Shown in pieces: positions 1 to 9,900 of a DNA stretch of 21,334 nt. The notes under the pieces were generated by a model. The model was not told the DNA's origin and made no database searches. It saw nothing but the letters and a program-made list of their open reading frames with translations. The first letter of the stretch is position 1. Each line of letters opens with the position of its first letter. Origin of the DNA: an uncultured Actinomyces sp. (GTDB lineage Bacteria > Actinomycetota > Actinomycetes > Actinomycetales > Actinomycetaceae); NCBI GenBank assembly GCA_902373545.1, contig CABKMZ010000031.1, forward strand, positions 1-21,334, in the 5' to 3' direction. Position numbers and translations under genes: made by a program.

Positions 1-2815
1 GTACGGGGCTGGGCTCGTCGAAGGCGGGGGCGGGCTTCGCCTCGTTCGCAGGATCGAGCTCCTCGTTGGGCACCGGAAGCGCAATGGGCGGCAGAACGTG
101 GGTGACGACAACTGTCATCGGCACCGATCGAATCAGGCCGGTGGCGTCGCGGGCATCGACGCGCACCAAGGCATCCTCGAGGGCCGGAGTCCACGCGTAG
201 GACGCGGTAGCGAAGCGCCCATCCGTGCTTGCCACCATCGCACTCCAGTCCTGCAAGACCATCTCGCCACCATCCTCGCCGACGCGAACGACGCGCACCT
301 CACGCCCGGAGGGCACGCCTCCACTCACGGCGATATCAACGCTCACCGACGCGCCGAGGGACGCGGTGAGCACGTACCCCTCCCCGGCCTCGGCGATGCC
401 GGTGCCCGACAGGGACAAGGTGGGACTCTCGAGCGACACCAGGCGCGAGGCGTCGTAGCCGGCGGCCTCCATCGCGGATTGCGTGACCGTCCAGGCCGAA
501 GAGCCCTCGACGTCGGCCACGTAGATGGTCGTGTCTGCCTTGAGGGCCTCGTCCATGCTCGCGGCGAGCGTGACCTCCTCGGCGCTGGAAGGCAGAACGA
601 GGACGCGCGGCACCTCCTGCTGGAAGGAGAATGACGTCATCCCGTCGCCGAAGAACGCGCTGGCCGGGCGATCCCCCGTGTTCTTGCCGGCGGAATGGAA
701 GGAACCGTTGACACCGCCACGAACGATGATGTGGCGCGCGAAGCGCTGGCCGTGGGCGACCATCGACAGTTCGCGCACCTGCGTGCCCATGTCGATGGTG
801 TCCAGGCCGGTGCCGACCAGGCCTCGGGCGACCTGCACCGAGTCCGGGATGGGCATGTCTGTCAGCTTGTCGCAGCCGCTGAACGCGTCGTCGTCGATAG
901 TGATCAAGCCGTCGGGCAGCGTAACGCGTTCAAGCCTGGCACTGTTCTCGAAGGCACCCGCCCCGATCGTCGCCGTGCCAGGAGCCACCGTGGCCGCGCT
1001 CGCGGGGGTGGCGGGGGCGAATCGGACCAGGGCCTGGGACGAGGAGCCCGTGTGATAGAGGCCGCCGCCCTCGACGAAGAACGAGGAGTTCGCGGGGCTG
1101 ACACTCAGGGTCGCCAGGGCGTCGTCGCCGCCCAGCGCGTAGTCGCCCATCGAGGACAGGGATGCCCCCACGTGGAACGAGGCCAGGGCGCCGTTCTGGG
1201 AGAAGGCCTCCACGCCCACGGTTGACACCGTGTCCGGTAAGGTGATCGAAGGGTCTGAGATTCCAACGAAAGCACCTTCGTCCACGGTCCGCAGGGTGCC
1301 CAGGTCGGGGCGGAAGGTGACGTCGCTGAGGGCCGCGTCGTAGCGGAAGGCGTTGGAGGAGACGGCGGTGGCGCCGCCCAGGTCAACGCGGGCCAGGTTC
1401 GGCATCTGCCAGAAGGCGGAGGCCCCCATCGTCTCAAACGCGTCGGGCAGCGTCAGCGACGTGAGGGTAGCGCCCTCGAAGGCCTGCTTGCCCACGCGGC
1501 GCAGCGTGTCGGGGAAGGTCACGGAGCTGACCTGCGCACCCAGGAACGCCAGGTCGTCAACGTCTGTGGTCCCCGAGACGACCTCGTAGGAGCCGCCCGC
1601 GTTCTTCACCGCGGGGAAGGCAATCAGGTGCGAGCGGTCTTCGGAGTAGAGAACGCCGTCGATGCTCTCGTAGTGCGGGTTGCCCGCGTCGACACGGATG
1701 CTACCCAGCGCGGGGGTGGAAGCAAAGGCACCCACCAGCTGACCCTGCTCAACAGCAGGGCCCAGGTCGATCGAGGCCAGGTTCACCATGTCGACGAAGG
1801 CGTTGGTGTCGATCGTGGTCAGCGAGCGGGGCAGCGTCAGAGCGGACACTCTCGTGTGGGTAAAGGCGCGGCTTCCGAGCTCGACAAGCTGGGAGGGCAC
1901 GTCCGCGTCATCCTGGAAGGTGACGGCCTCAAGGCCGCTGCCATAGAAGGCCTCGTTGCCGATGCGGCGGACACTCGCGGGGATGTGAACCGTCCTGACG
2001 GTGGCCTCGGAGAAGGCGCGATCCCCGATCGCTGTGACGCCCTCGGGGATGCTCACGTCCGTATCGGTCCCCCGATAGGAGATCAGTTCGCCACTCTCGT
2101 CCATGACGAAGTCGCCCGAAGCGTCGACCAGGACCTCAACGGGGATCGTCATCGTCTTACTCTGACCAGCCGGGGTCGTGACGCGAGCGGTGAGGGTGCC
2201 GGTTCCCGCGCGCCCGGCGGGGTGGAAGACGGCTGTCGGCGCACCTTCGTCTGGGGCGATGGTGCCCAGCGTGGACGGGCTCAGCGTCCACTGGACGTGA
2301 CCGCCGTGCAGCGAGGGGGCCAGGAGCGCGTTCAGGAAGAAGGGCTCCCCGGCGATGGAGACCAGGGACGCGGCGGACAGCTCGATCCCGCGTTCCTCCG
2401 TGACAGCGCGAACGATGATGGGCACGGCCGTATTGAGGGAAGGATCTGAGCGATCACGCACGGACAGCGTCGCCTCGCCCGGGCCAACCGCGCTCACGGT
2501 CCCCTTGTCGTCCACGGTCAACACCGACGTGTCGGATGAAGCCCACGTCAGGTCGGGCAGGACGGCGGGCGCGGTGTCGTACTCAACCGTGTAAGCGACA
2601 CTCTGCCCGGGCACGAGAGCCGTGCTCCCAGGCCACAGCCGCAGGGCGGCCGTGTCGGTGTCGCGGTTCGATCCAGCGAGATCGTCGGACTGCGCACTGC
2701 CCTGCTGAGCGGCCATACCAGCCGCGACCGCGCGGGTACCGGGGACGCCGAGCGCGGTCACGGCGAGGGCACCGGACAGCGCAAATGACAGCGCCACGTG
2801 TGTTCGATGGGGCAC
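1..2815 (-). CDS. BspA-type leucine-rich repeat surface protein with N-terminal Ig-like domains (3' end outside window)
   Basis: The frame is open from position 2815 to the left edge, about 938 codons, with no stop. Order of parts: Sec signal peptide (about residues 1-32, basic start then a hydrophobic stretch ending near GTRAVAA); a Big_2-like Ig domain (about 58-136; WASSDTSVLTVDDKGTVSAV); a second Ig-like segment (about 140-230); then a long BspA/LRR_5 array (about 235-760) with repeats such as TAIGDRAFSEATVRTVHIPA and the family hallmark SIDGVLYSEDRSHLIAFP; then a beta-rich domain and a Pro/Glu-rich linker at the cut end. The downstream paralogue at 17812-20091 has the same LRR core and ends in wall-binding repeats, so the missing C-terminus probably does too (inference). 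I chose the GTG at 2815 over the ATG three bases upstream because it lies 5 nt after AGGGAG (the ATG lies only 2 nt away) and because it aligns with the paralogue's MSHRHMAALA. BspA-type LRR proteins are usually adhesins; the ligand is unknown. Confidence 0.88.
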   Translation of the reverse strand, partial: MPHRTHVALSFALSGALAVTALGVPGTRAVAAGMAAQQGSAQSDDLAGSNRDTDTAALRLWPGSTALVPGQSVAYTVEYDTAPAVLPDLTWASSDTSVLTVDDKGTVSAVGPGEATLSVRDRSDPSLNTAVPIIVRAVTEERGIELSAASLVSIAGEPFFLNALLAPSLHGGHVQWTLSPSTLGTIAPDEGAPTAVFHPAGRAGTGTLTARVTTPAGQSKTMTIPVEVLVDASGDFVMDESGELISYRGTDTDVSIPEGVTAIGDRAFSEATVRTVHIPASVRRIGNEAFYGSGLEAVTFQDDADVPSQLVELGSRAFTHTRVSALTLPRSLTTIDTNAFVDMVNLASIDLGPAVEQGQLVGAFASTPALGSIRVDAGNPHYESIDGVLYSEDRSHLIAFPAVKNAGGSYEVVSGTTDVDDLAFLGAQVSSVTFPDTLRRVGKQAFEGATLTSLTLPDAFETMGASAFWQMPNLARVDLGGATAVSSNAFRYDAALSDVTFRPDLGTLRTVDEGAFVGISDPSITLPDTVSTVGVEAFSQNGALASFHVGASLSSMGDYALGGDDALATLSVSPANSSFFVEGGGLYHTGSSSQALVRFAPATPASAATVAPGTATIGAGAFENSARLERVTLPDGLITIDDDAFSGCDKLTDMPIPDSVQVARGLVGTGLDTIDMGTQVRELSMVAHGQRFARHIIVRGGVNGSFHSAGKNTGDRPASAFFGDGMTSFSFQQEVPRVLVLPSSAEEVTLAASMDEALKADTTIYVADVEGSSAWTVTQSAMEAAGYDASRLVSLESPTLSLSGTGIAEAGEGYVLTASLGASVSVDIAVSGGVPSGREVRVVRVGEDGGEMVLQDWSAMVASTDGRFATASYAWTPALEDALVRVDARDATGLIRSVPMTVVVTHVLPPIALPVPNEELDPANEAKPAPAFDEPSPV

Positions 2816-3044
2816 CATAACTCCCTGTGTCGACAAGCATGTGAAGAACGACTGCGCAGCCATACGCACAGTTTTCCGTCAAACATGATCCCAGGAAGTA
2901 TTACCGCGTACCTACTGGAAGGTTTATTCTCACCGCTCTCGCAGGGCGCTCATATCCAGATGAAGTATGCGCACACCAGTAATAACAACGAAAATCGCGG
3001 GACTGTTGACTGCCACACTCACCCCTCATGCGGGCGCAGACACA
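2816..3044 (-). promoter_or_regulatory. Leader and upstream region of the LRR gene at 1-2815
   Basis: On the minus strand the leader ends TTGTCGACACAGGGAG just before the start codon. The leader of the other LRR gene (20091) has almost the same string, TTGTCAACACAGGGAG, so the two LRR genes share a ribosome-binding leader different from that of the subtilase genes. A possible TAATAC -10-like hexamer lies around 2900, but I see no convincing -35 box. The rest of the gap is relatively AT-rich, with no ORF or RNA gene that I can support. Confidence 0.4.
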
Positions 3045-3083
3045 GGCCCGCGCCTCCCGGGAAACTGACCGGGGGCGCGGGCC
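3045..3083 (-). terminator. GC-rich hairpin terminator of the subtilase-fold gene 3117-6632
   Basis: Arms GGCCCGCGCCTCCCGG (3045-3060) and CCGGGGGCGCGGGCC (3069-3083) pair with one bulged or mismatched base around an 8-nt GAAACTGA loop, 33 nt beyond the stop codon. The T-run after it on the minus strand is weak (TGTGTCTG), so termination may rely on the strong stem or on Rho. Nearly the same hairpin follows three other genes here. Confidence 0.75.
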
Positions 3084-3116
3084 GATGAGGTCAGGCGTGA
3101 GCCTGGCACCAGGCGC

Positions 3117-6100
3117 TTAGCTGATCAACTGGCCATTGTCGGCGAAGTGGTACCAAGTACCCCAAATCTTCAGCCACCCCGTAGCCATCGCGCCGCTACC
3201 GGACTGCAGGTAATACCAGTGACCACCTTCCTGAAGCCACCCGGTGACCATGGCCCCATCAGAGGGATTCAGGTAGTACCAGGTGGACCCCACCTGCACC
3301 CACCCCGTCACCATCACGCCGCTATCAGGACTCAGGTAGTACCAACGCGCACCAGAAAACACCCAACCCGTCGTCTGAGCACCCGATGAGGAGTGGTAAT
3401 ACCAGGCACCCTGATCCTTCACCCACCCGGTGCGCATGTACCCCGACGCATCAAAACGATACGTGGAACCATCAATCACAACAGCCGCATCAGCCGGATA
3501 CGAACCATCCTCGTAGCGGTACCACCAGCCACGACCATCCCACTTCCACACGCCAGCCTTCGGCGTAGGAGCGGGCGCGGGCGCCTCCACGTGAACCATG
3601 GCGCTCGCCGACACGACGGACGGCTGCGTCGGATCCGCAACACTGATCGTCGCATCACCCGCACCAACCGCCGTCACCACGCCAGTATCCGAAACCGTCG
3701 CCACGGCCTCGTCCGACGAGGACCACACCACGGAGGTCACGGTCGCATCCGCAGGCTCGCGGGTGACGCTCAGCGTCACAGACTCCCCCGCCACCAGCGA
3801 CGCCGAGGCAGGCGAGAGAGACAGCGACGTCATACGCACGAGGGACGAGGGCAGCTTCGTCGTTCCCTTGTTCTTGGCCCAGTCCCACACATGCAGGGAC
3901 AGCGTCGACGGGTCGTCGCCCGCGCCCGTGGTCGCGGTGAGCGGCACGTCCTTGAGGTCGTAGTGGGCATGGAAGAGCCCATCCTCACCTCGCGCAGCGG
4001 GCTCCTCCTCGTACTCGCGCTGGACATAGTCCTTGCCCGAGTCCGGGAAGAGACCGCATCCGGCGATAGGCGCGGAGTCGGTGACGTCGAAGGACAGCGA
4101 GTAGGTATTCTCGCCCGTGGGCACGATCGTCATGTTGGAGACGACCGGCGCCTGCGTGTCCAGCGTGAAGTCCCACGTCATCTGCTGCTTCGTACTGGAA
4201 GGAGCGTAGGTCTCGGCCTCGATGACCAGCGTGTAGACCCCGTCGGGTAGGGGGTTGCCCGCCTCGTCGTAGCCGTCGAACACGGGTTCGTCTCCCCAGT
4301 CTTCGACGTTGGCCCCCAACAAACCGTAGGGGATTTCGTGGTCATGCAGGGACGCGCGGCGGTGCGAGCGGGTGTAGGAGCGCACGACCTGTCCTGCGTC
4401 GTTGAGGTAGCTGTAGGTCAGGGTGTCGATGGGGCGCAGCGTGTACGTCGAAGGACCAACGTGCGAGGGGGCCAGGAACTCGTCGGACCGGGAGACGTAG
4501 AACAGGGCGGGGTCCGACTGCTGCAATTCACGGATGTCATTGTGATTGTAGAGCGGGTTGACGTCGCCCAGCGGCATGCCCGACATCAGGTTCTTGAAGG
4601 TGGATCCGTACAGGTGCACGCCGGCATCCTTACTGCCATCCCACTTGCCATCGAAGACGGGCGAAGCACCCCAGGAGCCGTAGAACCCCATGTAGGGGAC
4701 CGTGAGGCCCGGCTGCCCGTCAGCGCTCGTGAAGGTCACGGCGCCGTCAACGTAGGTGCCGGAGGGCGCATTCGTGTTCGCGTACGAGGCGAAGGCGGCC
4801 TGCGGGGTCACGGTGACGGTCACGGTGGCGCGCGACTGGGCGGGGACGGTGACGGAGTCCGCCGAGAAGACCAGGTCGATCCCAGTACCCGTCCAGTCGG
4901 TGGAGCCGAACGTGAAGGAGTTCCCCTCAATGGTCGGCGAGAGAGCCTGGCCGCCGAGGGTGTACGTGTGGGCGGTATCGGAGACGTTGGTCAGCTGCAC
5001 CTGGAAGGTCCAGCCGTCGGTGCCGTCACCCAGGTCGGCCTTGGGGCGCGATGGAGTCGCGGCTCCCACGACGGTCGGGTACACGGACGAGGTCGTGGCC
5101 GCCACTGCGTCCACCATGCCTGCGCCGACCTTGCGCGGGGAGTAGAAGGTATGTCCCCCTCGCGTCGTGTCCACGACCGGGTGGGCGGTGCCCATCAGCA
5201 GGTTCGTGACCACAGCGTTTTTCTCCTCAGCGCTCATGCCTGAGAACATCGGATCGGTGGCGACGCGCTGACGCACGAGGGCGGCGATACCCGCCACCTG
5301 AGCCGAGGCCTCGGCCGTGCCAGCCCTGCGACCGTAGGAGCCCGCGGGCAGCGCGGACATGACGTCGCCGCCGGGGGCGGCGATTTCAGGCTTGAGACGC
5401 AGGTCCGGTGTCACGCCCCAGGAGGAGAAGCGAGACGGGGAAGGATCCGCAAGGGGCTGACCGTCGTGCTTGTCGACCTCGTCGAGAGAGGCGACTGCCA
5501 GGGCGTTCGAGTCGAGCGCGGGCAAGATAATCGCGCCGTAGTCGGCGTCAGTGGCGAAGGGCTGGTCCCCCTTATTCCAGTTGCCCCACGCGGAGGACGT
5601 GTAGTCACCGGCGGGCGCATTGATAGCAATACCCTGGGCGGTCAGGGCGGCGTAGACGTCGGCATAGGTGGCCAAGGCATCGCCGTTTTGCCCGGCGTTG
5701 TCACCGACGGACACGATGAGGACGTCGGGCTTGAGGATAGCCGCGTCGTCGAGGGCGGCCAGCAAAACAGAATCGTTGATCTCCTGATCATCGTCGCCAA
5801 GAACCTTCGCCATCACGAGCTGCGCGTCGGGCGCGGCACCCCGGAACTCCGAGCCGTTGGCGGCCGCGAGCGCCGCCACGTGGGTGCCGTGCGTGTATCG
5901 AGCATCGCTGGTTTGGTCGGGGAACTGACCGGGATCTGGGTAGCTCACGTCCGCGTCACCGTCGGCGTAGTCGTAGGCGAAGGGGATCTTCGCACTCACC
6001 CAGCCGCCGCCCCGCCCGTCACCGAGTCCGGCCGTCAGGGAGGCCACGTCCGATTGAGCCAGGCGCGCGCCCTCCACGGGACCCGCGAAGGCGGCGTGGC

Positions 6101-6632
6101 TCGTGTCGAAGCCGGTGTCGATGACCTCGATGACCTGCCCCGAGCCCTTGTGGGTGGCTTGGGCGGCCGCCGTCATGTCCATCGCAGCCGAGTGCGCGGG
6201 GTCGTGGTCCTTGTCTTTGTTGCCGCTGCTGCTGGGCCCGTACTCGTCGTAGACCGTGGCGCTGTAGCGATCCTTGAACGCGGCCTTCACGCCGGGCGTT
6301 GCCTTGATCGCCTTGAGGGCGGACATGGGCGCTCTGATCGCGAAGCCGCGCAGGACGTGCGTGTACTCGCGCACGCCGGTCACGTTAGCCCCGGGGACGG
6401 CCGCCGCCACGGAGGCGGACACGCGCTCCTTCATCTCCGCGAGCGCGGGAGCGTCGTCCGCCAGCTGGACGATGATCGTCGTGGTGTAGTCCTCGTAGTA
6501 TTCCGAGGACGAGGCCTGGGCGGGTTCCGTCGACCGGGTGTCGTCAGCGACGGAGGCAGGTGTGTTGAGTGTTGTTACGGCGAGCGCACCGACGGTTGTC
6601 AGCGCCAGTGCCAAGAGTTTTCGATGGGACAT
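3117..6632 (-). CDS. Secreted subtilase-fold (S8) pseudoprotease 1, C5a-peptidase-like, with Big_2 and wall-binding repeats
   Basis: 1171 aa. Parts: signal peptide (1-29); I9-like propeptide (about 52-125); subtilase domain (about 160-515); C5a-peptidase-type Fn3-like domain (about 538-655, ending LTVPYMGFYGSW); further beta domains (about 700-925); Big_2 Ig-like domain (about 933-1016); Pro/Ala linker; six tryptophan-rich wall-binding repeats (1028-1171). In the S8 core, Asp172 (IDTGFDTSH) and His248 (THGTHVAAL) are kept, but the nucleophile position is Ala440 (GTAEASAQVAG; codon GCC at 5313-5315) and the oxyanion Asn is Asp343 (APAGD). The protein is therefore predicted to be inactive as a serine protease. 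About 190 residues separate His and the Ser position, so there is no PA-domain insertion as in streptococcal C5a peptidase. No LPXTG motif is present. The start is set by an AAGTGAG ribosome site 6 nt upstream, shared with the paralogues. It probably binds a ligand at the cell surface; the ligand is unknown. Confidence 0.93.
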   Translation of the reverse strand: MSHRKLLALALTTVGALAVTTLNTPASVADDTRSTEPAQASSSEYYEDYTTTIIVQLADDAPALAEMKERVSASVAAAVPGANVTGVREYTHVLRGFAIRAPMSALKAIKATPGVKAAFKDRYSATVYDEYGPSSSGNKDKDHDPAHSAAMDMTAAAQATHKGSGQVIEVIDTGFDTSHAAFAGPVEGARLAQSDVASLTAGLGDGRGGGWVSAKIPFAYDYADGDADVSYPDPGQFPDQTSDARYTHGTHVAALAAANGSEFRGAAPDAQLVMAKVLGDDDQEINDSVLLAALDDAAILKPDVLIVSVGDNAGQNGDALATYADVYAALTAQGIAINAPAGDYTSSAWGNWNKGDQPFATDADYGAIILPALDSNALAVASLDEVDKHDGQPLADPSPSRFSSWGVTPDLRLKPEIAAPGGDVMSALPAGSYGRRAGTAEASAQVAGIAALVRQRVATDPMFSGMSAEEKNAVVTNLLMGTAHPVVDTTRGGHTFYSPRKVGAGMVDAVAATTSSVYPTVVGAATPSRPKADLGDGTDGWTFQVQLTNVSDTAHTYTLGGQALSPTIEGNSFTFGSTDWTGTGIDLVFSADSVTVPAQSRATVTVTVTPQAAFASYANTNAPSGTYVDGAVTFTSADGQPGLTVPYMGFYGSWGASPVFDGKWDGSKDAGVHLYGSTFKNLMSGMPLGDVNPLYNHNDIRELQQSDPALFYVSRSDEFLAPSHVGPSTYTLRPIDTLTYSYLNDAGQVVRSYTRSHRRASLHDHEIPYGLLGANVEDWGDEPVFDGYDEAGNPLPDGVYTLVIEAETYAPSSTKQQMTWDFTLDTQAPVVSNMTIVPTGENTYSLSFDVTDSAPIAGCGLFPDSGKDYVQREYEEEPAARGEDGLFHAHYDLKDVPLTATTGAGDDPSTLSLHVWDWAKNKGTTKLPSSLVRMTSLSLSPASASLVAGESVTLSVTREPADATVTSVVWSSSDEAVATVSDTGVVTAVGAGDATISVADPTQPSVVSASAMVHVEAPAPAPTPKAGVWKWDGRGWWYRYEDGSYPADAAVVIDGSTYRFDASGYMRTGWVKDQGAWYYHSSSGAQTTGWVFSGARWYYLSPDSGVMVTGWVQVGSTWYYLNPSDGAMVTGWLQEGGHWYYLQSGSGAMATGWLKIWGTWYHFADNGQLIS
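3486..3728 (-). repeat. 243-bp block identical to 10833-11075
   Basis: Every base matches the corresponding block in pseudoprotease 3 at a constant offset of 7,347. It codes most of the Big_2 domain, the Pro/Ala linker and the start of the first wall-binding unit. Identity drops sharply on both sides. Confidence 0.93.
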
Positions 6633-6886
6633 GTCTGGCTCACTTGTCGGAGGGTTTGACCAATGTTGAGGTTGCCACTATGCGAGGCTCCTCACATCCA
6701 AGCGTAGACTGTTCAGCATGTGTGACAAGCCTTTTCTGGCAATTTGTATTAGTTGTGACAAACATACAAGCGAACTCTTGGGCCACATTGCCTGCCAGCG
6801 TGTTCAGAATTTGACCATCATTATGAGGGAGGATGACGCACGACTGTCGAGTGTCGAGTCATCGTTGCACGTCACGCAGACATAGG
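6633..6886 (-). other. Intergenic region upstream of pseudoprotease 1
   Basis: This gap holds the AAGTGAG ribosome site (minus-strand copy of 6639-6645), the shared promoter-like pattern at 6700-6736 and an AT-rich upstream stretch (about 6710-6830). I see no ORF or RNA gene in it. Confidence 0.6.
6700..6736 (-). promoter_or_regulatory. Promoter-like pattern, divergent copy (pseudoprotease 1)
   Basis: On the minus strand: GAAAAGG (6730-6736), 20 nt, then GTCTACGCTT (6700-6709), followed 67-68 nt later by the start codon. The TACGCT hexamer fits a TAnnnT -10 box. The other three subtilase genes have GAAAACT, 20-21 nt, then GGTTACTCTT at a matching distance from their starts. This is the least conserved of the four copies. 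Confidence 0.45.
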
Positions 6887-6920
6887 CCCGCGCCCCCGGA
6901 CGTCTGACCGGGGGCGCGGG
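6887..6920 (-). terminator. Hairpin terminator of pseudoprotease 2
   Basis: A perfect 13-bp stem pairs CCCGCGCCCCCGG (6887-6899) with CCGGGGGCGCGGG (6908-6920), with loop ACGTCTGA, 30 nt past the stop codon. It is related to the hairpins of the neighbouring genes but its arms differ in the middle. There is no clear T-run after it on the minus strand. Confidence 0.75.
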
Positions 6921-6949
6921 CGCGGGTGAGCGCGAATCGACTCAGGTAC

Positions 6950-9900
6950 TTAGTCGATCAGCTGGCCGTTGTCGGCGAAGTGGTACCACTTCCAGTAGAT
7001 CTTGACCCAGCCGGTCACCATGGCCCCGGAGGAGCGATCCAGGTAGTACCAGTGCCCGCCTTCCTGAAGCCAGCCCGAATGCATCGCACCAGTGGCCGGG
7101 CTCAGGTAGTACCAGGTGGACCCCACCTGCACCCAGCCGGTGGCCATGGCCCCGGTCGCGGGGCTCATGTAGTACCAGTGCACGCCCGAGTACACCCAAC
7201 CGCTCACCTGGGCTCCCGAGGAGGCGTGGTAGAACCACTGACCGCCCTCGAATGCCCAGCCAGTACGCATGTAGCCGGAGGCGTCAAAACGATACGTCGT
7301 CCCGTCGATCATCACAGCCGTGTCAGCTGGGTAGGAGCCGTCCTCGTAGCGGTACCACCAGCCGCGGCCGTCATGCTTCCACTCCCCTGCCTTCGGCGTG
7401 GGCGTGTCATCGGCCGCGAGGGAAACAGCCAGCGGAGCCCGGTTCAGGGGCCAGTCCCACACCTGCAGGTAGACAGCCTTCGGGTCAGCGCCCGCGCGCT
7501 GCGCGATGTCCGAGAGCTTGATGTCGTAGTGGTAGTGGCGTGCACCGTCGCCTCCGAGCTCGCCCCAGCCGTATTCCTTCTCCTGCATGAAGGCCTCGCC
7601 GTTCGCCGCCATCGAGAATCCGTAGCCCGCGATGGGCGAGGAGTCGGTGACGTCGAAGGAGAGCGCGGCGTCGTCCCCCTCGCCCGTGATGGTCACGTTC
7701 GAGATGGTGGGCGCCTGCGTGTCCAGTCGGATCACGTGGGTGAGCTGCTCGGTCGCCGGGTTCGCCCCGCCCCTCGTTCCTTCGATGGTGAGCGTGTAGT
7801 TGCCGTCAGGCAGTTCGCGGCCCGCCTCATCATAGCCGTCGAAGAAGGGGGCGCTGTCGAAGGTGCTTTCGGCGGTGGTTACCTCCGAAAAACGCCCGCT
7901 GCCAACGGTGCGACTCCTGGGTGCGCCCGGGTAGGTGTAGGAGCGCACGGTGTCCCCGGCCTCGTTCGTGTACGTGTAGGTCAGCGAATCGACATCACGG
8001 AGCAGCACCGTGCCCGGGGTGGCGTACGTCCTGGCGTTTTCTTCCGCCGAGCGCGTGATGATGTACAGGTCGCGGTCATTCGTGCTGATCGCCATGGACT
8101 CTTCCGGATCGAAGGGGTTGATCTGGCCGAGGGGCAGGCCGTGGAAGGTCATCGTTGACGGGCTGAGCTTCGACTCGCCGTACACGGGGCTATCGAAGAT
8201 TCCCAGCTCGTCGCTCTCGCCGTAGAACCCCAGGTAGGGCACGGTCAGGTCGGGGGCACCGTCGGCGCTCGTGAAGGTCACGGCTCCGTCGATGAACGTG
8301 CCCTGCGGGGTGTTCTCCTTCGCCCACGAGGCGAATTCAGCCTTCGGGGTCACCGTGACGGTCACGGTGGCGCTGGAGGTGGCAGGAACGGTCACAGAGT
8401 CGGCCGAGAAGGTCAGGTCGATGCCCGCTCCGGCCCAGTTCGTGGAGTTGGCTCGGAAGAGCAGGTCGATCACGTTCTCGGAGAGGGCTTGGCCGCCGAG
8501 GGTGTAGGTGCGGGCCTCATTGGAGACGTTGGTCAGCTGGACCTGGAAGGTCCACCCGTCGGCGCCTTGACCCAGCTCCGCCTTGGGGCGCGACGGGTTG
8601 GGGGCACCCACGACGGTCGGGTACACGGGCGAGGTCGTGGCCGCCACCGCGTCCACCATGCCAGCGCCGACTCGGCGAGGAGACCAGAAGGTCCCATTCG
8701 CCTGGCTCGCGTCCACGACCGGGTGGGCGGTGCCCATCAGGAAGTTGGTGACAAGCGCGCTCTTGTCCCCGTCGGACATTCCGGCGAAGGCCGGGTCGGT
8801 CTGGATGCGCTGGCGCACGAGGGTCGCCGCGCCCGCGACCTGAGCCGAGGCCTCGGCCGTGCCCGACATGGTCACGTAGTCGTTGCCAGGCGCGGCGGAA
8901 TTGACGAGCACTCCAGGAGCAGCGATCTCGGGCTTGAGCCTCAGATCGGGGGCAGGTCCCCACGAGGAGGAATCCCACGGCTTGAAGCTGGGCTGGCCGG
9001 GGGCACCCGACGCGCTCAGCGCCGCCACCGACAGGACAGACGAGTACTCGGCGGGCGCGCCGATCGCGCCCGGATCAGACCCTCGCGTGCTCCACGCAGC
9101 GCGCCCATCATCTCCGGCGGGCGCATCAACCGTGACGCCCTCCGCGGACAACTTGTCGTAGGCGCGCGCGTAGAGCCTCGCGGCGTCGCCGCTCACATCG
9201 CGAGCCGCCATGACAGAGACGACCAGGGCGTCAGGCTTGAGCACCATCGCGTCGTCCAGGGCCGCCAACACAACACTATCGCGAACGACGTTCCAGGAAT
9301 CGGAGACGACCTTGGCGACGATGAGCTGAGCGCCGGGCGCGCTACCTCGATACGTTGTCCCGTTGGCGCCGGCAAGGGCAGCCATGCGAGTGCCATGCAC
9401 GTGCCGCGTGTAGTCCTCAATTCCATACTCGTAGTCGGCCAGCACATTCGTGTCAGCGTCGGCGTAGTCGTATGCGAAGGGAATCTTGTCGCTGACCCAC
9501 GCGCCGGCCCGCCCAGCACCGAGCTGGGTGGTGAGCGCCGCCATGTCAGCCTGGGTGACGCGCAGGGATGCGGCATCCAGGGTCCCGGCGAAGGCCTCGT
9601 GCGAGGTGTCGAATCCCGAGTCGATGACCTCAATGACACGCCCCTGGCCCCGCTCAGACGCCTGGTCTGCGTGGGTGAGCACCGACGGATCATCGATCTC
9701 ATCGCTGGCCCGCCCCACAATTTCCGGGTACACGATCGGCTCGCGCACGCCATCGGAAACGACTGCCTGGACGCCCTGCACGCCCTTGATGGCCGCGAGG
9801 GCGGAGGAGGGTGCCTTCACGGCGAAGCCCTCAAACACGTGGTGATAGTCGCGCACATACTCGGTGCTCGCACCGGGCGTGGCGGCCGCTACCGCCTGAT

